Below, one piece after another: positions 7,231-14,861 of a DNA stretch of 20,345 nucleotides. The stretch covers positions 1 to 20,345 of the forward strand of contig DATFFB010000004.1 of assembly GCA_035250485.1 (NCBI GenBank), given 5' to 3'. The DNA comes from JACCTH01 sp035250485. Its GTDB lineage: Bacteria; Actinomycetota; Acidimicrobiia; Spongiisociales; ZC4RG35. Position numbers and translations under genes: made by a program. A model generated the notes under the pieces. That model saw nothing but the letters and a program-made list of their open reading frames with translations. It was not told the DNA's origin and made no database searches. Every line of letters begins with the position of its first letter. Positions within the stretch are counted from its first letter, which is position 1.

Positions 7231-7581
7231 TCAGGTCGTGGCGAGGGCTGAAGCCTCGTCGTCATAAATTCCGATTGCCTCATCGAGGCGGGTGAGGGAA
7301 AAGATCTCCCGGTAGTGGTCGCTCAGCCCATAGGCCCCGAGGGACTGGCCTTTGCGCTGAGCGCGGATCAGGGTGGTGACGAGAAGTCCGATCCCCCCTG
7401 AATTCATGTAGTCGAGTTTCTCGAAGTTGAGGAGCACCGACTTGACTCCCGGCCGATCGGCATCCTCGTAGGCCTCGGTCAGCACGCCCTCTCCGAAGGC
7501 CGTCAGTTCGCCTGCGATGTCGATTACCCGGACTGTGTCCTTCGGTGCCCTGACCGACATCGCGATCCTTGACTCTGGCAT
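7231..7581 (-). CDS. STAS-domain anti-sigma factor antagonist (second copy)
   Basis: This 116-residue single STAS domain is of the RsbV/SpoIIAA type. DYMNSGGIGLLV (58-68) contains Ser61 at the position phosphorylated by RsbW-type kinases in this family. The unphosphorylated form binds the anti-sigma kinase and frees the sigma factor. The strand IDIAGELTAFG near the N-terminus and the C-terminal LSDHYREIFSLTRL complete the fold. A good SD sequence (GGAGGAGGA, 8 nt before the ATG) fixes the start at 7581. It lies 27 nt downstream of a paralogous STAS gene and shares its DY-x-NS-x-GI core and HY-x-EIF-x-x-TRL ending, so the pair arose by duplication. Confidence 0.93.
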   Translation of the reverse strand: MPESRIAMSVRAPKDTVRVIDIAGELTAFGEGVLTEAYEDADRPGVKSVLLNFEKLDYMNSGGIGLLVTTLIRAQRKGQSLGAYGLSDHYREIFSLTRLDEAIGIYDDEASALATT

Positions 7582-7608
7582 TTATAAGGTCCTCCTCCCC
7601 CGAGGGCG

Positions 7609-7962
7609 CTAGCTAACTGCGAGCGCCTGCGGTTCCGTTTCGTAAAGGGTCATGAAGTCGGCCAACCGCGTGATCTGAAAGATCTCCTGGTAGTGCGGGC
7701 TCAGTCCCCAGGCACGCAACGACCGCCCCTCTGCCCGCGCCTTGGCCAACAAAGTGACGATGACGGCTATTCCGGTGGAATTGATGTAGTCGACATCGCG
7801 GAAGCTCAAGACCACCGGGCTTCCTTGATCCCGACCAGCCGCGGCCTCTTGGTAGGCGGCGGTGAGTTGATCGCCGGCATTGCGGTCAATGTCACCGACG
7901 AGATCGATCACCGACCCCCCGTCCTCGTGGCGAACGGTCGCCGAGAATGGTGTGCCTGGCAT
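7609..7962 (-). CDS. STAS-domain anti-sigma factor antagonist (first copy)
   Basis: This 117-residue STAS protein has DYINSTGIAVIV (58-69), placing the predicted phosphorylatable Ser at 62. IDLVGDIDRNAG near residue 19 is the usual first strand and turn. LSPHYQEIFQITRLADF closes the domain. The ATG directly abuts the TGA of the kinase/phosphatase gene (no gap). The SD sequence AGGAGG lies inside the end of that gene, so translation is tightly coupled. This coupling makes it the likeliest direct partner of the fused enzyme, dephosphorylated by its PP2C part and phosphorylated by its RsbW-like part. Confidence 0.93.
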   Translation of the reverse strand: MPGTPFSATVRHEDGGSVIDLVGDIDRNAGDQLTAAYQEAAAGRDQGSPVVLSFRDVDYINSTGIAVIVTLLAKARAEGRSLRAWGLSPHYQEIFQITRLADFMTLYETEPQALAVS

Positions 7963-9549
7963 TCAGTTTCCTCCTCGAGACATCTCTAACTCGATTATGT
8001 GGTGATGGCCGTCGACGCTGGTGCGCATGGCGTCGACCATTTGCTCGATCAGGAAGAGCCCCCAACCCCGCGGGCTCTGCTCGCCGGCCAGTTTGGCCTC
8101 GATATCGGGCACCACCGGGGCTCCAATCGGCTTTCCCCCACCCTGATCGCGGATCCTGATCAACAACTTTTCGGCATTGGCGAGGAGATCGATCTCGACC
8201 AGCAACGCCGGGTCACCCTTGTTTCCGTGCTCAATGGCGTTCATCGTCGCCTCCGAAATGGCGGTCTTCAGCCGTTCCAATCGCTCCCCCGAGAATCCGA
8301 GCCCCTGTGCTACTTCGGCGACGGCGTCCATCGCTTTTCGCTCGTTGCCCAACGCGGAGGGGAATTCGAACCTGGCGATTGAACCCGGCTGGTCGCCGAA
8401 AGCCGTGGCCGATTCCAGTGCCGAGGAGAGCCGGCGAACCGTGACCATGGTCACATCGTCTTCTTGTTCACTGTCGAATCCCTGAAAGCGGTGAAGCTCA
8501 TCGAGGATGGCAGAAATCAGGTCCGGGCCTCCCTCGTGCCCGGCCACCAGCTTTTGTAACCGGGGGAACCCAAACATCTCGCCGTCGGTGCTATGCGCCT
8601 CAACGATGCCATCGCTCGTAAGGAGCATTGTCTCTCCGAGTTCCACTCGGGCCGTGAGAACTTCGTAGTTCATATCGGGAAGCAGGCCCAGCGGCATCCC
8701 GCGGGCCCTCAGTTCGGTCACCCCTGAAGCGGTGCGGACATAGGGGAGGTTGTGGCCGGCATTGGCATATACGAGCTCGCCGGTCTCGGTGTTGAGAACC
8801 CCGTACAAGCAAGTGACGAACATGGCAGGCGGGATCTCGGGGATCAACGAGTTGTTGGCCCGGAACAAAAGCTCGCCGGGGTCGTCGGTATGGGCCGCCA
8901 CGCCTCGCAGGGTGGTTCGGGTGGTGGCCATCACCAGGGCGGCAGGGACGCCCTTGTCGGTGACGTCGCCGATCACCAGCCCGATGCGATCACCGCTGAG
9001 CGGAATGAAGTCGTAGAAATCGCCGCCGACCGCCCGCGCCGATTGGTAGTAGGCCTCGATGTCCCAGCCTGCGAGATGCGGAAGCTCTTTCGGGAGCAGC
9101 GTTTGCTGGATGAGCGACGCCACTCTCAGCTCTTGGTCGATTCGCTCCCGTTCTTTGGCCTCGGCCTCTTGCTGCCGGACGAGCTGTGCCACCCGGATTG
9201 CTGGCGCCACCTGTCCGGCGAGGCCCGCGAGAAGCTTGCGATCGTCCGTTGAATACGGTTGGTCGGACAACCGGCGGCCCAAATTCAGGGTCCCGATGAG
9301 ATCGCCCTGCGCAATGAGGGGAACGATCAGCTGCACGCCCTGGGCTCGGATTTCTGAAAGGGCGGGCGATTCCAGGTTGATTCGCTCCACCTCGATCGGG
9401 CCACCGGTGGCAAGCAGGAACGTGAAGAGGGGATCATTGTCGTCAATCGGAACGGCCTCGACTACATCGGTAGGCGTCGACGGGAATCCCGAATCCGTCT
9501 GCTGCCGCCTCTCGCCCCTTCGCAAGCGTCTGAGGTTCTTCACAGCCAT
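7963..9549 (-). CDS. GAF-PP2C (RsbU/SpoIIE-type) phosphatase fused to RsbW-like kinase
   Basis: This 528-residue fusion carries both opposing activities of a partner switch. Residues about 25-122 look like a GAF sensor (GVQLIVPLIAQGDLIGTLNL). A charged helical linker spans 123-148. The PP2C phosphatase spans about 150-375, with metal-binding acids in GGDFYDF (D177), GDVTDKG (D195), TSDGIVEA (D313) and EDDVTMV (D364/D365). An HATPase_c domain spans about 395-525. Its N box is EATMNAIEHGNKG (N437), its G1 box is IRDQGGGKP (D468), and its G2 box is SPRGWGLFLIEQMVD. The precedent is M. tuberculosis Rv1364c, which also joins RsbU- and RsbW-like domains. It heads the operon with two STAS genes and is divergent from the BTAD regulator. 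The ATG at 9549 lacks a clear SD sequence. Confidence 0.93.
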   Translation of the reverse strand: MAVKNLRRLRRGERRQQTDSGFPSTPTDVVEAVPIDDNDPLFTFLLATGGPIEVERINLESPALSEIRAQGVQLIVPLIAQGDLIGTLNLGRRLSDQPYSTDDRKLLAGLAGQVAPAIRVAQLVRQQEAEAKERERIDQELRVASLIQQTLLPKELPHLAGWDIEAYYQSARAVGGDFYDFIPLSGDRIGLVIGDVTDKGVPAALVMATTRTTLRGVAAHTDDPGELLFRANNSLIPEIPPAMFVTCLYGVLNTETGELVYANAGHNLPYVRTASGVTELRARGMPLGLLPDMNYEVLTARVELGETMLLTSDGIVEAHSTDGEMFGFPRLQKLVAGHEGGPDLISAILDELHRFQGFDSEQEDDVTMVTVRRLSSALESATAFGDQPGSIARFEFPSALGNERKAMDAVAEVAQGLGFSGERLERLKTAISEATMNAIEHGNKGDPALLVEIDLLANAEKLLIRIRDQGGGKPIGAPVVPDIEAKLAGEQSPRGWGLFLIEQMVDAMRTSVDGHHHIIELEMSRGGN

Positions 9550-9550
9550 C

Positions 9551-9615
9551 GTTACGACATTCCTATCCGCTCGGCGTTCCGTAAGCGTTACGGCTCACGG
9601 GGCGTATTGTTACGA
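9551..9615. promoter_or_regulatory. Divergent promoter region with GTTACG(A/G) repeats and an inverted repeat
   Basis: GTTACGA occurs at 9551-9557 and 9609-9615, and GTTACGG at 9587-9593. The last two start exactly 22 bp apart. CCGTAA-GCG-TTACGG (9579-9593) is a perfect 6+6 bp inverted repeat that includes the middle copy. The cluster sits between the start of the phosphatase/kinase gene (9549) and that of the BTAD regulator (about 9650). It is a candidate operator for one or both. Confidence 0.45.
9605..9610 (+). promoter_or_regulatory. Putative -10 box of the BTAD regulator gene
   Basis: TATTGT lies 39 nt before the proposed TTG start and overlaps the third GTTACG element. It is the best TANNNT match on the plus strand of this intergenic region, with no clear -35. 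Confidence 0.3.
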
Positions 9616-9649
9616 GTCGACGCGGGCAATCGCCAAACACCTCGCCAGA

Positions 9650-12397
9650 TTGATTTCGACCGACTCATCTCTCCAATTCTTGCTCCTCGGGCCGCCCCGC
9701 ATACTGGTTGCCGGCGAGCCCTTGCGCGTCGACACCAGGAAGGCGGTGGCGCTGGCGTGCTATCTCGTCGCCGAGACCCATGAGCCGACCAGAGACGAAC
9801 TGGTCGCCCTTCTCTGGCCTGAACTCGACCAGGGGCGTGGGCGGGCTGCCCTTCGGCGCACGATGTCGGCATTGCGCTCCGGTCTCGGGGGCGGCGCCCT
9901 CGTCGCTGATCGAGATCGAGTCTCCCTAAATCTCGCCGGCGCTCGGATCGACTTCAGGGAGGCCGAGAACCTGAGCCACGTCACCCACCAACACACGCTG
10001 GATCAGGTCTGTCCCCAGTGCGCATCGCCCCTCGGGGAGGCGGTTTCGCTCTATCGAGGAACTTTCCTCCACGGCTTCTATCTGCGAGACGCGGCCGAGT
10101 TCGAGGTGTGGCAGCGATCCCAGGCCGAGATGCACCGACGAAATTGGCGAGACCTTGTCAGTCGTTGGGGTTTGGCCCTGGCCAGCGCCGGACGTTTCGC
10201 AGAGGCCGAGGCGGCAGTGCGACGCCGTCTCCTGGCGGACGCTCTCGACGAGGTGGCCCACCGCCAGGTGATGCAGTTCCTCGTTTGGAGCGGAGACCGG
10301 GTGGGCGCTCTTCGCCAGTACCGCGAGTGTGCGGCGGTTCTCGATCGGGAACTCGGGGTGGCGCCGCTGCCAGAGACGCGAGAGCTTTACGAAATGATCA
10401 TGGAAGGAACGGAGCCGCTTCCGCCGACGGGAAGGGTGGAGACGATGCCCGTATCGCGGGAAAGGGCGATGGTTCCGGCTCTAAGCCCGATCATCGGTCG
10501 CCAGCGGGAACTCGAGCAGATGAGCGCCGCGCAAGGAAGCATGGTCCTCGAAGGCGATGAAGGCATCGGCAAGAGCCGCCTACTCGACGCCTGGCTGGAA
10601 AGCCAGGCAGTGCCGGTGGCCCGCGCCAACCCGACCCCCGGTGTCGAAGGAGTCCCCTACCTGGCGATACGAGACCTTCTCACCTCCGCTCTGCCTTTTG
10701 CCGAGGGCAATCCGCCGGCCATTGCCGCCGAGGCGACGAGGCTTCTCCCCCAGTTGGCCGACGCCGGATTTCCGCAGCCGATGGGGTCCGATCTGGGACC
10801 GGGAGCAGCCGCGCACTTCCACGCCGGCGTCGTGGCCGCACTCCATCATCTCCTGGGCGGGGGCTGGCTGGTTGTCGACGACGCCCACTGGCTCGACCGG
10901 TCGTCACAAGAAATTCTCAACCTCTTCCTGACCCACCCTGAGCCCAAAGGTGCTCGGCTGATTTTGAGTTGGCGACAGGACGAGATTGACGCTTCCCAAC
11001 CGTTCTCGGTTCTGCTCCAGCGCCTCGAACGAGATGGCGAAGTCGAGCGAATCCACCTGGGCCCTCTTGACGAGCTGTCGTCCCGCCAGCTGCTCGACAG
11101 CCGGCCGGGGCCACGTCTGAGCGAATCGGAGGCGAGGGAGATCCTCGCCCGCGCCCAGGGCAACCCTCTCTTCCTGATTTCGTATCGCGATGCAGCTGGT
11201 TCCGATCGCGCCGACCTGCCGCGCGATCTGGAACGGCTGGTGGAGGTTCGGCTTGATCGCCTGGCAGAGACTTCGTGGCAGGTGCTCTCGGCGGCGAGCG
11301 TGCTCGGGACTGAGGTCGAGGCCGAAGTGCTGCAAAGCGTCAGTGGGCGCGGCGACGAGGAGATGGTCTCGGCAATCGAAGAGCTCATCTCGCAAGGATT
11401 GATGATCGAGAACGAGAACGGAGTTGCCTTCGCCCACGATGCCGTTCGACGGGCGGTTCTCCAGCGCCTGTCCAAAGCCCGAATGAGGATCCTTCATGGT
11501 CGGGCGGCCGATGCACTAGCCGGACCGATGCAGACCGCGGCCAGGGCTTGGCATCTGGAAGCGGCGGGTCGCACGGCGGAGGCGGCCGCCTCCCATTTCG
11601 AAGCGGGTCGGGGAGCAATCGACCTCCATGCCTACGAGGCGGGATGTGTTCACTTGCGAGCCGCCGCCGCTTTGGGTTACCCGGATCGGGATCGGCTGGG
11701 GCTGTTGCTCGGAGATGCAGCCGTACGTTTGGGCGACTACGGAGCCGCCCTCGCCGCCTACGCCACGGTAAGGGAGGGCCCGGAGGTCGAATTTCGGATT
11801 GGAGGCGTCTATCAGCGGCTTCGACGTTGGCCCTTGGCCCAAGCCTCGCTGGAACGCGCCGCCGCGCTCGATCCTCCACCAGAGCTCTCGAATCAGATCA
11901 CCGCCGATCGGGCAGTCGTTGCCCATCATCAGGGAGACGATCACGCCGCCGACGAGCTGGTCGCGTTGGCGCGGCAGCAGGCGAAGGCGAGTGGCGATAT
12001 CGCCGGATTGGCGCAGACCGCCAATCTCTCCGGCATGCTGGCTCCAACCCCCCAAATAGCCATCAGCCGTTTGCGGAAGGCCAACGCCATTGCAAAAGAC
12101 ACGGGGCGGGCAGAATTGGTGGCCGCGACGCTCAACAACCTCGGCCTGGCATATCGAAGAGCCGGCGACCTCCCTGCTGCGATCGAGGCCGGGGAGGCCG
12201 CCCTCGCCGTGCTCGAGCGAGTCGGTGATCGTCACCAGCTAGCCGCACTCCACAACAACCTCGCCGACACCTTGCATCAGGCCGGTCGCGCTGAGCTTTC
12301 CCGAGCTCACCTCACTGAATCGGTGCGACTATTCGCCGACGTCGGCCTTGAGCCGGGCACGTTCGAACCCGAGATCTGGAAGCTGTCGGAATGGTGA
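9650..12397 (+). CDS. BTAD/SARP-type transcriptional regulator with AAA ATPase and TPR domains
   Basis: With the TTG start at 9650 this is a 915-residue regulator. Residues about 8-95 form the OmpR-like winged helix (QFLLLGPPRILVAGEPLRVD; TRDELVALLWPELDQGRGRA). Residues about 100-250 are the bacterial transcriptional activator domain, including VCPQC and LYRGTFLHGFYLRDAAEFE. An AAA/STAND-type ATPase follows PIIGRQRELE, with Walker A GDEGIGKS (302-309) and Walker B VVDDAHWLD (from 408). The rest is helical TPR-like repeats such as NNLGLAYRRAGDLPAAIEAG. Such proteins are large, ATP-dependent activators. The upstream frame stays open into the antisense of the phosphatase gene, but the winged helix must begin near 9671. 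TTG at 9650 is the best start I see, though without an SD sequence. Confidence 0.9.
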   Translation: MISTDSSLQFLLLGPPRILVAGEPLRVDTRKAVALACYLVAETHEPTRDELVALLWPELDQGRGRAALRRTMSALRSGLGGGALVADRDRVSLNLAGARIDFREAENLSHVTHQHTLDQVCPQCASPLGEAVSLYRGTFLHGFYLRDAAEFEVWQRSQAEMHRRNWRDLVSRWGLALASAGRFAEAEAAVRRRLLADALDEVAHRQVMQFLVWSGDRVGALRQYRECAAVLDRELGVAPLPETRELYEMIMEGTEPLPPTGRVETMPVSRERAMVPALSPIIGRQRELEQMSAAQGSMVLEGDEGIGKSRLLDAWLESQAVPVARANPTPGVEGVPYLAIRDLLTSALPFAEGNPPAIAAEATRLLPQLADAGFPQPMGSDLGPGAAAHFHAGVVAALHHLLGGGWLVVDDAHWLDRSSQEILNLFLTHPEPKGARLILSWRQDEIDASQPFSVLLQRLERDGEVERIHLGPLDELSSRQLLDSRPGPRLSESEAREILARAQGNPLFLISYRDAAGSDRADLPRDLERLVEVRLDRLAETSWQVLSAASVLGTEVEAEVLQSVSGRGDEEMVSAIEELISQGLMIENENGVAFAHDAVRRAVLQRLSKARMRILHGRAADALAGPMQTAARAWHLEAAGRTAEAAASHFEAGRGAIDLHAYEAGCVHLRAAAALGYPDRDRLGLLLGDAAVRLGDYGAALAAYATVREGPEVEFRIGGVYQRLRRWPLAQASLERAAALDPPPELSNQITADRAVVAHHQGDDHAADELVALARQQAKASGDIAGLAQTANLSGMLAPTPQIAISRLRKANAIAKDTGRAELVAATLNNLGLAYRRAGDLPAAIEAGEAALAVLERVGDRHQLAALHNNLADTLHQAGRAELSRAHLTESVRLFADVGLEPGTFEPEIWKLSEW

Positions 12398-12558
12398 CTG
12401 TCGTTGCACATCTCGGCGGAATCGATGAGGTCGGGATCTTCGTAATTCCGGCCGTGCTCGCCGTGCTCGCGCTGCGCTGGGCCGAACGAAGGGCTCAGCG
12501 GAGGGCAGCCGAGGAGGAGCAGGGCGAGGTTGAGGCCGGAAGGACAACCCGGGAGTAG
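12391..12558 (+). CDS. 55-residue single-helix membrane protein
   Basis: The translation begins MVTVVAHLGGIDEVGIFVIP and continues AVLAVLALRWAERRAQRRAA with a charged tail. One hydrophobic helix (about 12-30) is followed by a strongly basic, then acidic, cytoplasmic-type tail. The ATG overlaps the end of the regulator gene by 7 nt, and GGAAG lies about 8 nt upstream, so it is probably translated from the same mRNA. I do not recognise a named family. Small proteins of this shape occur near oxidase genes in actinobacteria in my recollection, which is not strong evidence. GTG at 12394 is an alternative start. Confidence 0.6.
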   Translation: MVTVVAHLGGIDEVGIFVIPAVLAVLALRWAERRAQRRAAEEEQGEVEAGRTTRE

Positions 12559-12565
12559 GCCCGTT

Positions 12566-12571
12566 TAAGCT
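12566..12571 (+). promoter_or_regulatory. Putative -10 box of the 7-helix membrane protein gene
   Basis: TAAGCT is followed by 9 nt and the ATG at 12581, with no SD sequence. It may give a nearly leaderless transcript. Confidence 0.35.
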
Positions 12572-12580
12572 CACCGCCCG

Positions 12581-13774
12581 ATGACTCTCTCGGCAGCAGC
12601 TTCGGCCCTCGGTGCTCCAGAAGCGATCGTCAAGCGCTCGGCGGAGGCTCGGGCCAAGGCCAGCGGGGTGTCGGTCGACGAGATCCTGGCGGCCTGGGCG
12701 GGAGGAGAAACTGTCACTGCCGCCGCCCCTCCGCCCCCGGCTTCCACGACCCAAGATGATGAAGTTGGCATCGAAGCCGAACCCGCCGTTGCCCCCGCGC
12801 CACCTCCCGCGCCCGCACCGGCCCCCGCTCCAACCCTGCCCGCGGAGCCCGAGGAGGAGCCGGTTGAGGCCCAGCCCCTGCGCAGACGGATTTCGGTCGC
12901 CGGCCGGGTGGGATTCTGGTCCGGCGTCCTTCTCGGAGTCCTCGGCTTGCTGGCGGCATCGCCATGGACTCTGCCCAACGCTTCGGTCTTGGGCGAGGAG
13001 GGCGATTTCAGTCCCACCTTGATCCTGGAACGAGGTCGGCTGATCCTCGTGACCGCTCTCTTCTCGGTGGTGTTCGGGGCAATTGTGGCGTCTCTCTCAC
13101 GCACCCTCGCCGGCTGGGTTCAGAACGGCGGTGGCCTCTCCGGTCGGGGCCGCTCCAGTGCACTTATCGGCGCGGTGCTGGGGGGAGTTCTCGGACTCGG
13201 AGCCGGTGCGGCTTTGGCTTCGTTCGGTCAACCAGTGGAGAACGCCCCTGAGCTCGTCCAGCTCCCAGTGGTGGCGGCAATCTTCGTGGTGATGATTGGG
13301 GGCGGGGTCCTGGGCTGGATCGTGGCCGCGGTGGTGCAGGTGCTCGGCGTACCCATCGGCGTCCGCGACGAGGAGACCGAGGAAATGACGAGGGTTCAGT
13401 CCCGGCTGACCGGCGCCATCGCAGTTCCGCTGGCGGGCATCCTCGCCCTCATCGTGCTGGTGCTGCCGCTGGCCATCGTCCTCATTCGGTCCAATCACCT
13501 CGCATCCGGCGGCGCCGCCATCCTGGCCATCATCGCCTCGGCCAGCATCCTGGCCATCGCCTCCCTTTCTGCCTCGCGGCCTGGGATGCGGATCTCCCGA
13601 GGCGAGTTCCTGTTGGCTTTGGGCGGAATCGGGATCGTGGTCATGATCGTGTTCGCGGTGATGCTGGCGAGGAATCCCGACGCCCTTCACGAAGAGGAAG
13701 AGGCCACCGCGACCGAAGAGACGGTGGCCGGCGGGGAATCGGCCGAAACCACCGTGGCGACGACGACGCCCTAG
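12581..13774 (+). CDS. Uncharacterised 7-helix membrane protein with Pro/Ala-rich linker
   Basis: This is a 397-residue protein. Residues 1-42 form a small helical module (GAPEAIVKRSAEARAKASG, then VSVDEILAAWAGG). Next is a low-complexity Pro/Ala/Glu linker (about 46-98), then about seven hydrophobic helices near 105-127, 153-173, 193-215, 228-255, 278-302, 311-330 and 343-363. The tail is acidic and Thr-rich. No catalytic motif is visible and I cannot assign a function. It lies 22 nt after the 55-residue membrane protein gene and is convergent with the oxidase operon. Its TAG stop overlaps the stop of the small lipoprotein gene by 4 bp (CTAG). The N-terminal helical module looks like a protein-interaction domain, which is an inference. 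Confidence 0.8.
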   Translation: MTLSAAASALGAPEAIVKRSAEARAKASGVSVDEILAAWAGGETVTAAAPPPPASTTQDDEVGIEAEPAVAPAPPPAPAPAPAPTLPAEPEEEPVEAQPLRRRISVAGRVGFWSGVLLGVLGLLAASPWTLPNASVLGEEGDFSPTLILERGRLILVTALFSVVFGAIVASLSRTLAGWVQNGGGLSGRGRSSALIGAVLGGVLGLGAGAALASFGQPVENAPELVQLPVVAAIFVVMIGGGVLGWIVAAVVQVLGVPIGVRDEETEEMTRVQSRLTGAIAVPLAGILALIVLVLPLAIVLIRSNHLASGGAAILAIIASASILAIASLSASRPGMRISRGEFLLALGGIGIVVMIVFAVMLARNPDALHEEEEATATEETVAGGESAETTVATTTP

Positions 13775-14085
13775 GCGTCCTCTAAGGCCAGCGCTCGCAG
13801 CGCACCGCCCACACGTTCCCAGGTAACGAAGATCGGGCTGCCATCGCGCAGGTGCTCGCGCAGATGGCTGAGAGGATATGGATAGTCACCATCCGGGACC
13901 GGCTCGAATGTGAGCTCGTCTCCTTCCACCAGCAAGGTGAACGAGCTCACCTCGCTCAAGGTGCCCTCAACCGCGATCACGACGCCCATCACGGTCCCCG
14001 AGTTCGGGGAACAGGCCAGGAGAAGCAGCGCCGCCAGGCCCGCCGCTAGGGAACGGTGCGCAGCTCTTCTTCGATCTGGTCCCAC
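13771..14085 (-). CDS. Small lipoprotein at the end of the oxidase operon
   Basis: This is a 104-residue protein. A GTG start at 14085 is chosen because GGAGGAG lies 5 nt upstream and because it gives a textbook lipoprotein signal: basic n-region GPDRRRAAHR, hydrophobic core, and lipobox LLAC with Cys25. The mature part is a small beta-rich domain (VMGVVIAVEGTLSEVSSFTL; ELTFEPVPDGDYPYPLSHLR; SPIFVTWERVGGALRALAL), perhaps OB- or SH3-like. Its start lies 40 nt inside the ctaG gene, so it is coupled to it and probably acts at the outer face of the membrane with the oxidase. An in-frame ORF extends much further upstream, but only as a shadow of ctaG. No named family is recognised. Confidence 0.75.
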   Translation of the reverse strand: MGPDRRRAAHRSLAAGLAALLLLACSPNSGTVMGVVIAVEGTLSEVSSFTLLVEGDELTFEPVPDGDYPYPLSHLREHLRDGSPIFVTWERVGGALRALALEDA

Positions 14086-14861
14086 CGCTTCTCCTCCGAT
14101 GCCCACCGGAACCAGATAACGGCCATCAAGATCCAAAAGTAGACGGTGCCGCCGATCTTCATGATCAACCCGGCGATGGTCTGATCGGCCACTGCCGTTA
14201 GCCCAAAAGCGAGCGACGCATCCCCGTAGGCGGGGTAGATCGGCACGCTGGAGAAGGTGAGGAAGCTGGCGGGGATGGTGGGGAGGATGGAGTTGAGGAA
14301 GAGATACACGAGTTGCATCGGCGGGGCAATGCGGGGAATCACCGTTGCCGGTGAGACCACCGGCAACCACATCAGGACCGCCGATCCGAAGAGGAATGCG
14401 TGGATCAGAAAGTGCGCCAGCTCGTTGCGCAGCGACAAGGCCACTGCCTCCGGCCAATGGGTGGCCACCATTCCGAGATTGAAGATGGCGAAGGCGGTCA
14501 CGGGATGGGCAAGTCGTTTGAGCCAGGGCCGGACCCAGGGATGGCCGAAGAGGCGATCGGCCAGCTGCCGGTTGAGTCCCAAGATCATGAGCGGCGGGGC
14601 GAAGAGGGTGATGACCATGTGGTCGACCATGTGGACCCAGTAGAGGCTCGTCTCGGCGAGGTCGTGGAAAGGCCAGGACGAGACGATCCACAAAAGGCCG
14701 AGCCCGGCATAGAAGCTGGTCCATTGCGTTCTCGTCGACATAACCAGGTTCGACCCGAGGTGGGGCCGGATCCGAACCTGGAGCCACCAGTAACCAAGTC
14801 CGATGGTTCCCAGAATCAGCACCACATCGAGGTGAAGGTGATAGGCGGGGAGATGGTCCAT
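14046..14861 (-). CDS. ctaG: Cytochrome c oxidase assembly protein, caa3 CtaG type
   Basis: This 271-residue polytopic protein has about seven membrane helices. Family hallmarks are HMVDHMVITLFAPPLMILGL, with paired His residues before an 'APPL' helix, and LAHFLIHAFLFGSAVLMWLP. In Bacillus, CtaG of this type is needed to form active caa3 oxidase, probably by helping build a copper centre. It is unrelated in sequence to the Cox11-type proteins that share the name. The ATG at 14861 shares one base with the TGA of the subunit IV gene (TGATG), so translation is coupled. A longer ORF reaching back to 14987 would lie wholly within the upstream gene and is not used. Confidence 0.9.
   Translation of the reverse strand: MDHLPAYHLHLDVVLILGTIGLGYWWLQVRIRPHLGSNLVMSTRTQWTSFYAGLGLLWIVSSWPFHDLAETSLYWVHMVDHMVITLFAPPLMILGLNRQLADRLFGHPWVRPWLKRLAHPVTAFAIFNLGMVATHWPEAVALSLRNELAHFLIHAFLFGSAVLMWLPVVSPATVIPRIAPPMQLVYLFLNSILPTIPASFLTFSSVPIYPAYGDASLAFGLTAVADQTIAGLIMKIGGTVYFWILMAVIWFRWASEEKRWDQIEEELRTVP

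Noticed and set aside
5356..7251. Plus-strand ORF of 631 codons
   Set aside because: It overlaps the 10-helix protein in another frame and then runs antisense to the DUF1990-like gene. Its Arg/Pro-rich translation shows no domain. It is long only because stops are rare at high G+C.
9059..9649. Upstream in-frame extension of the BTAD regulator
   Set aside because: It lies antisense to the phosphatase/kinase gene and across the intergenic region, with shadow-like Ser/Arg-rich sequence. The winged helix begins just after 9650.
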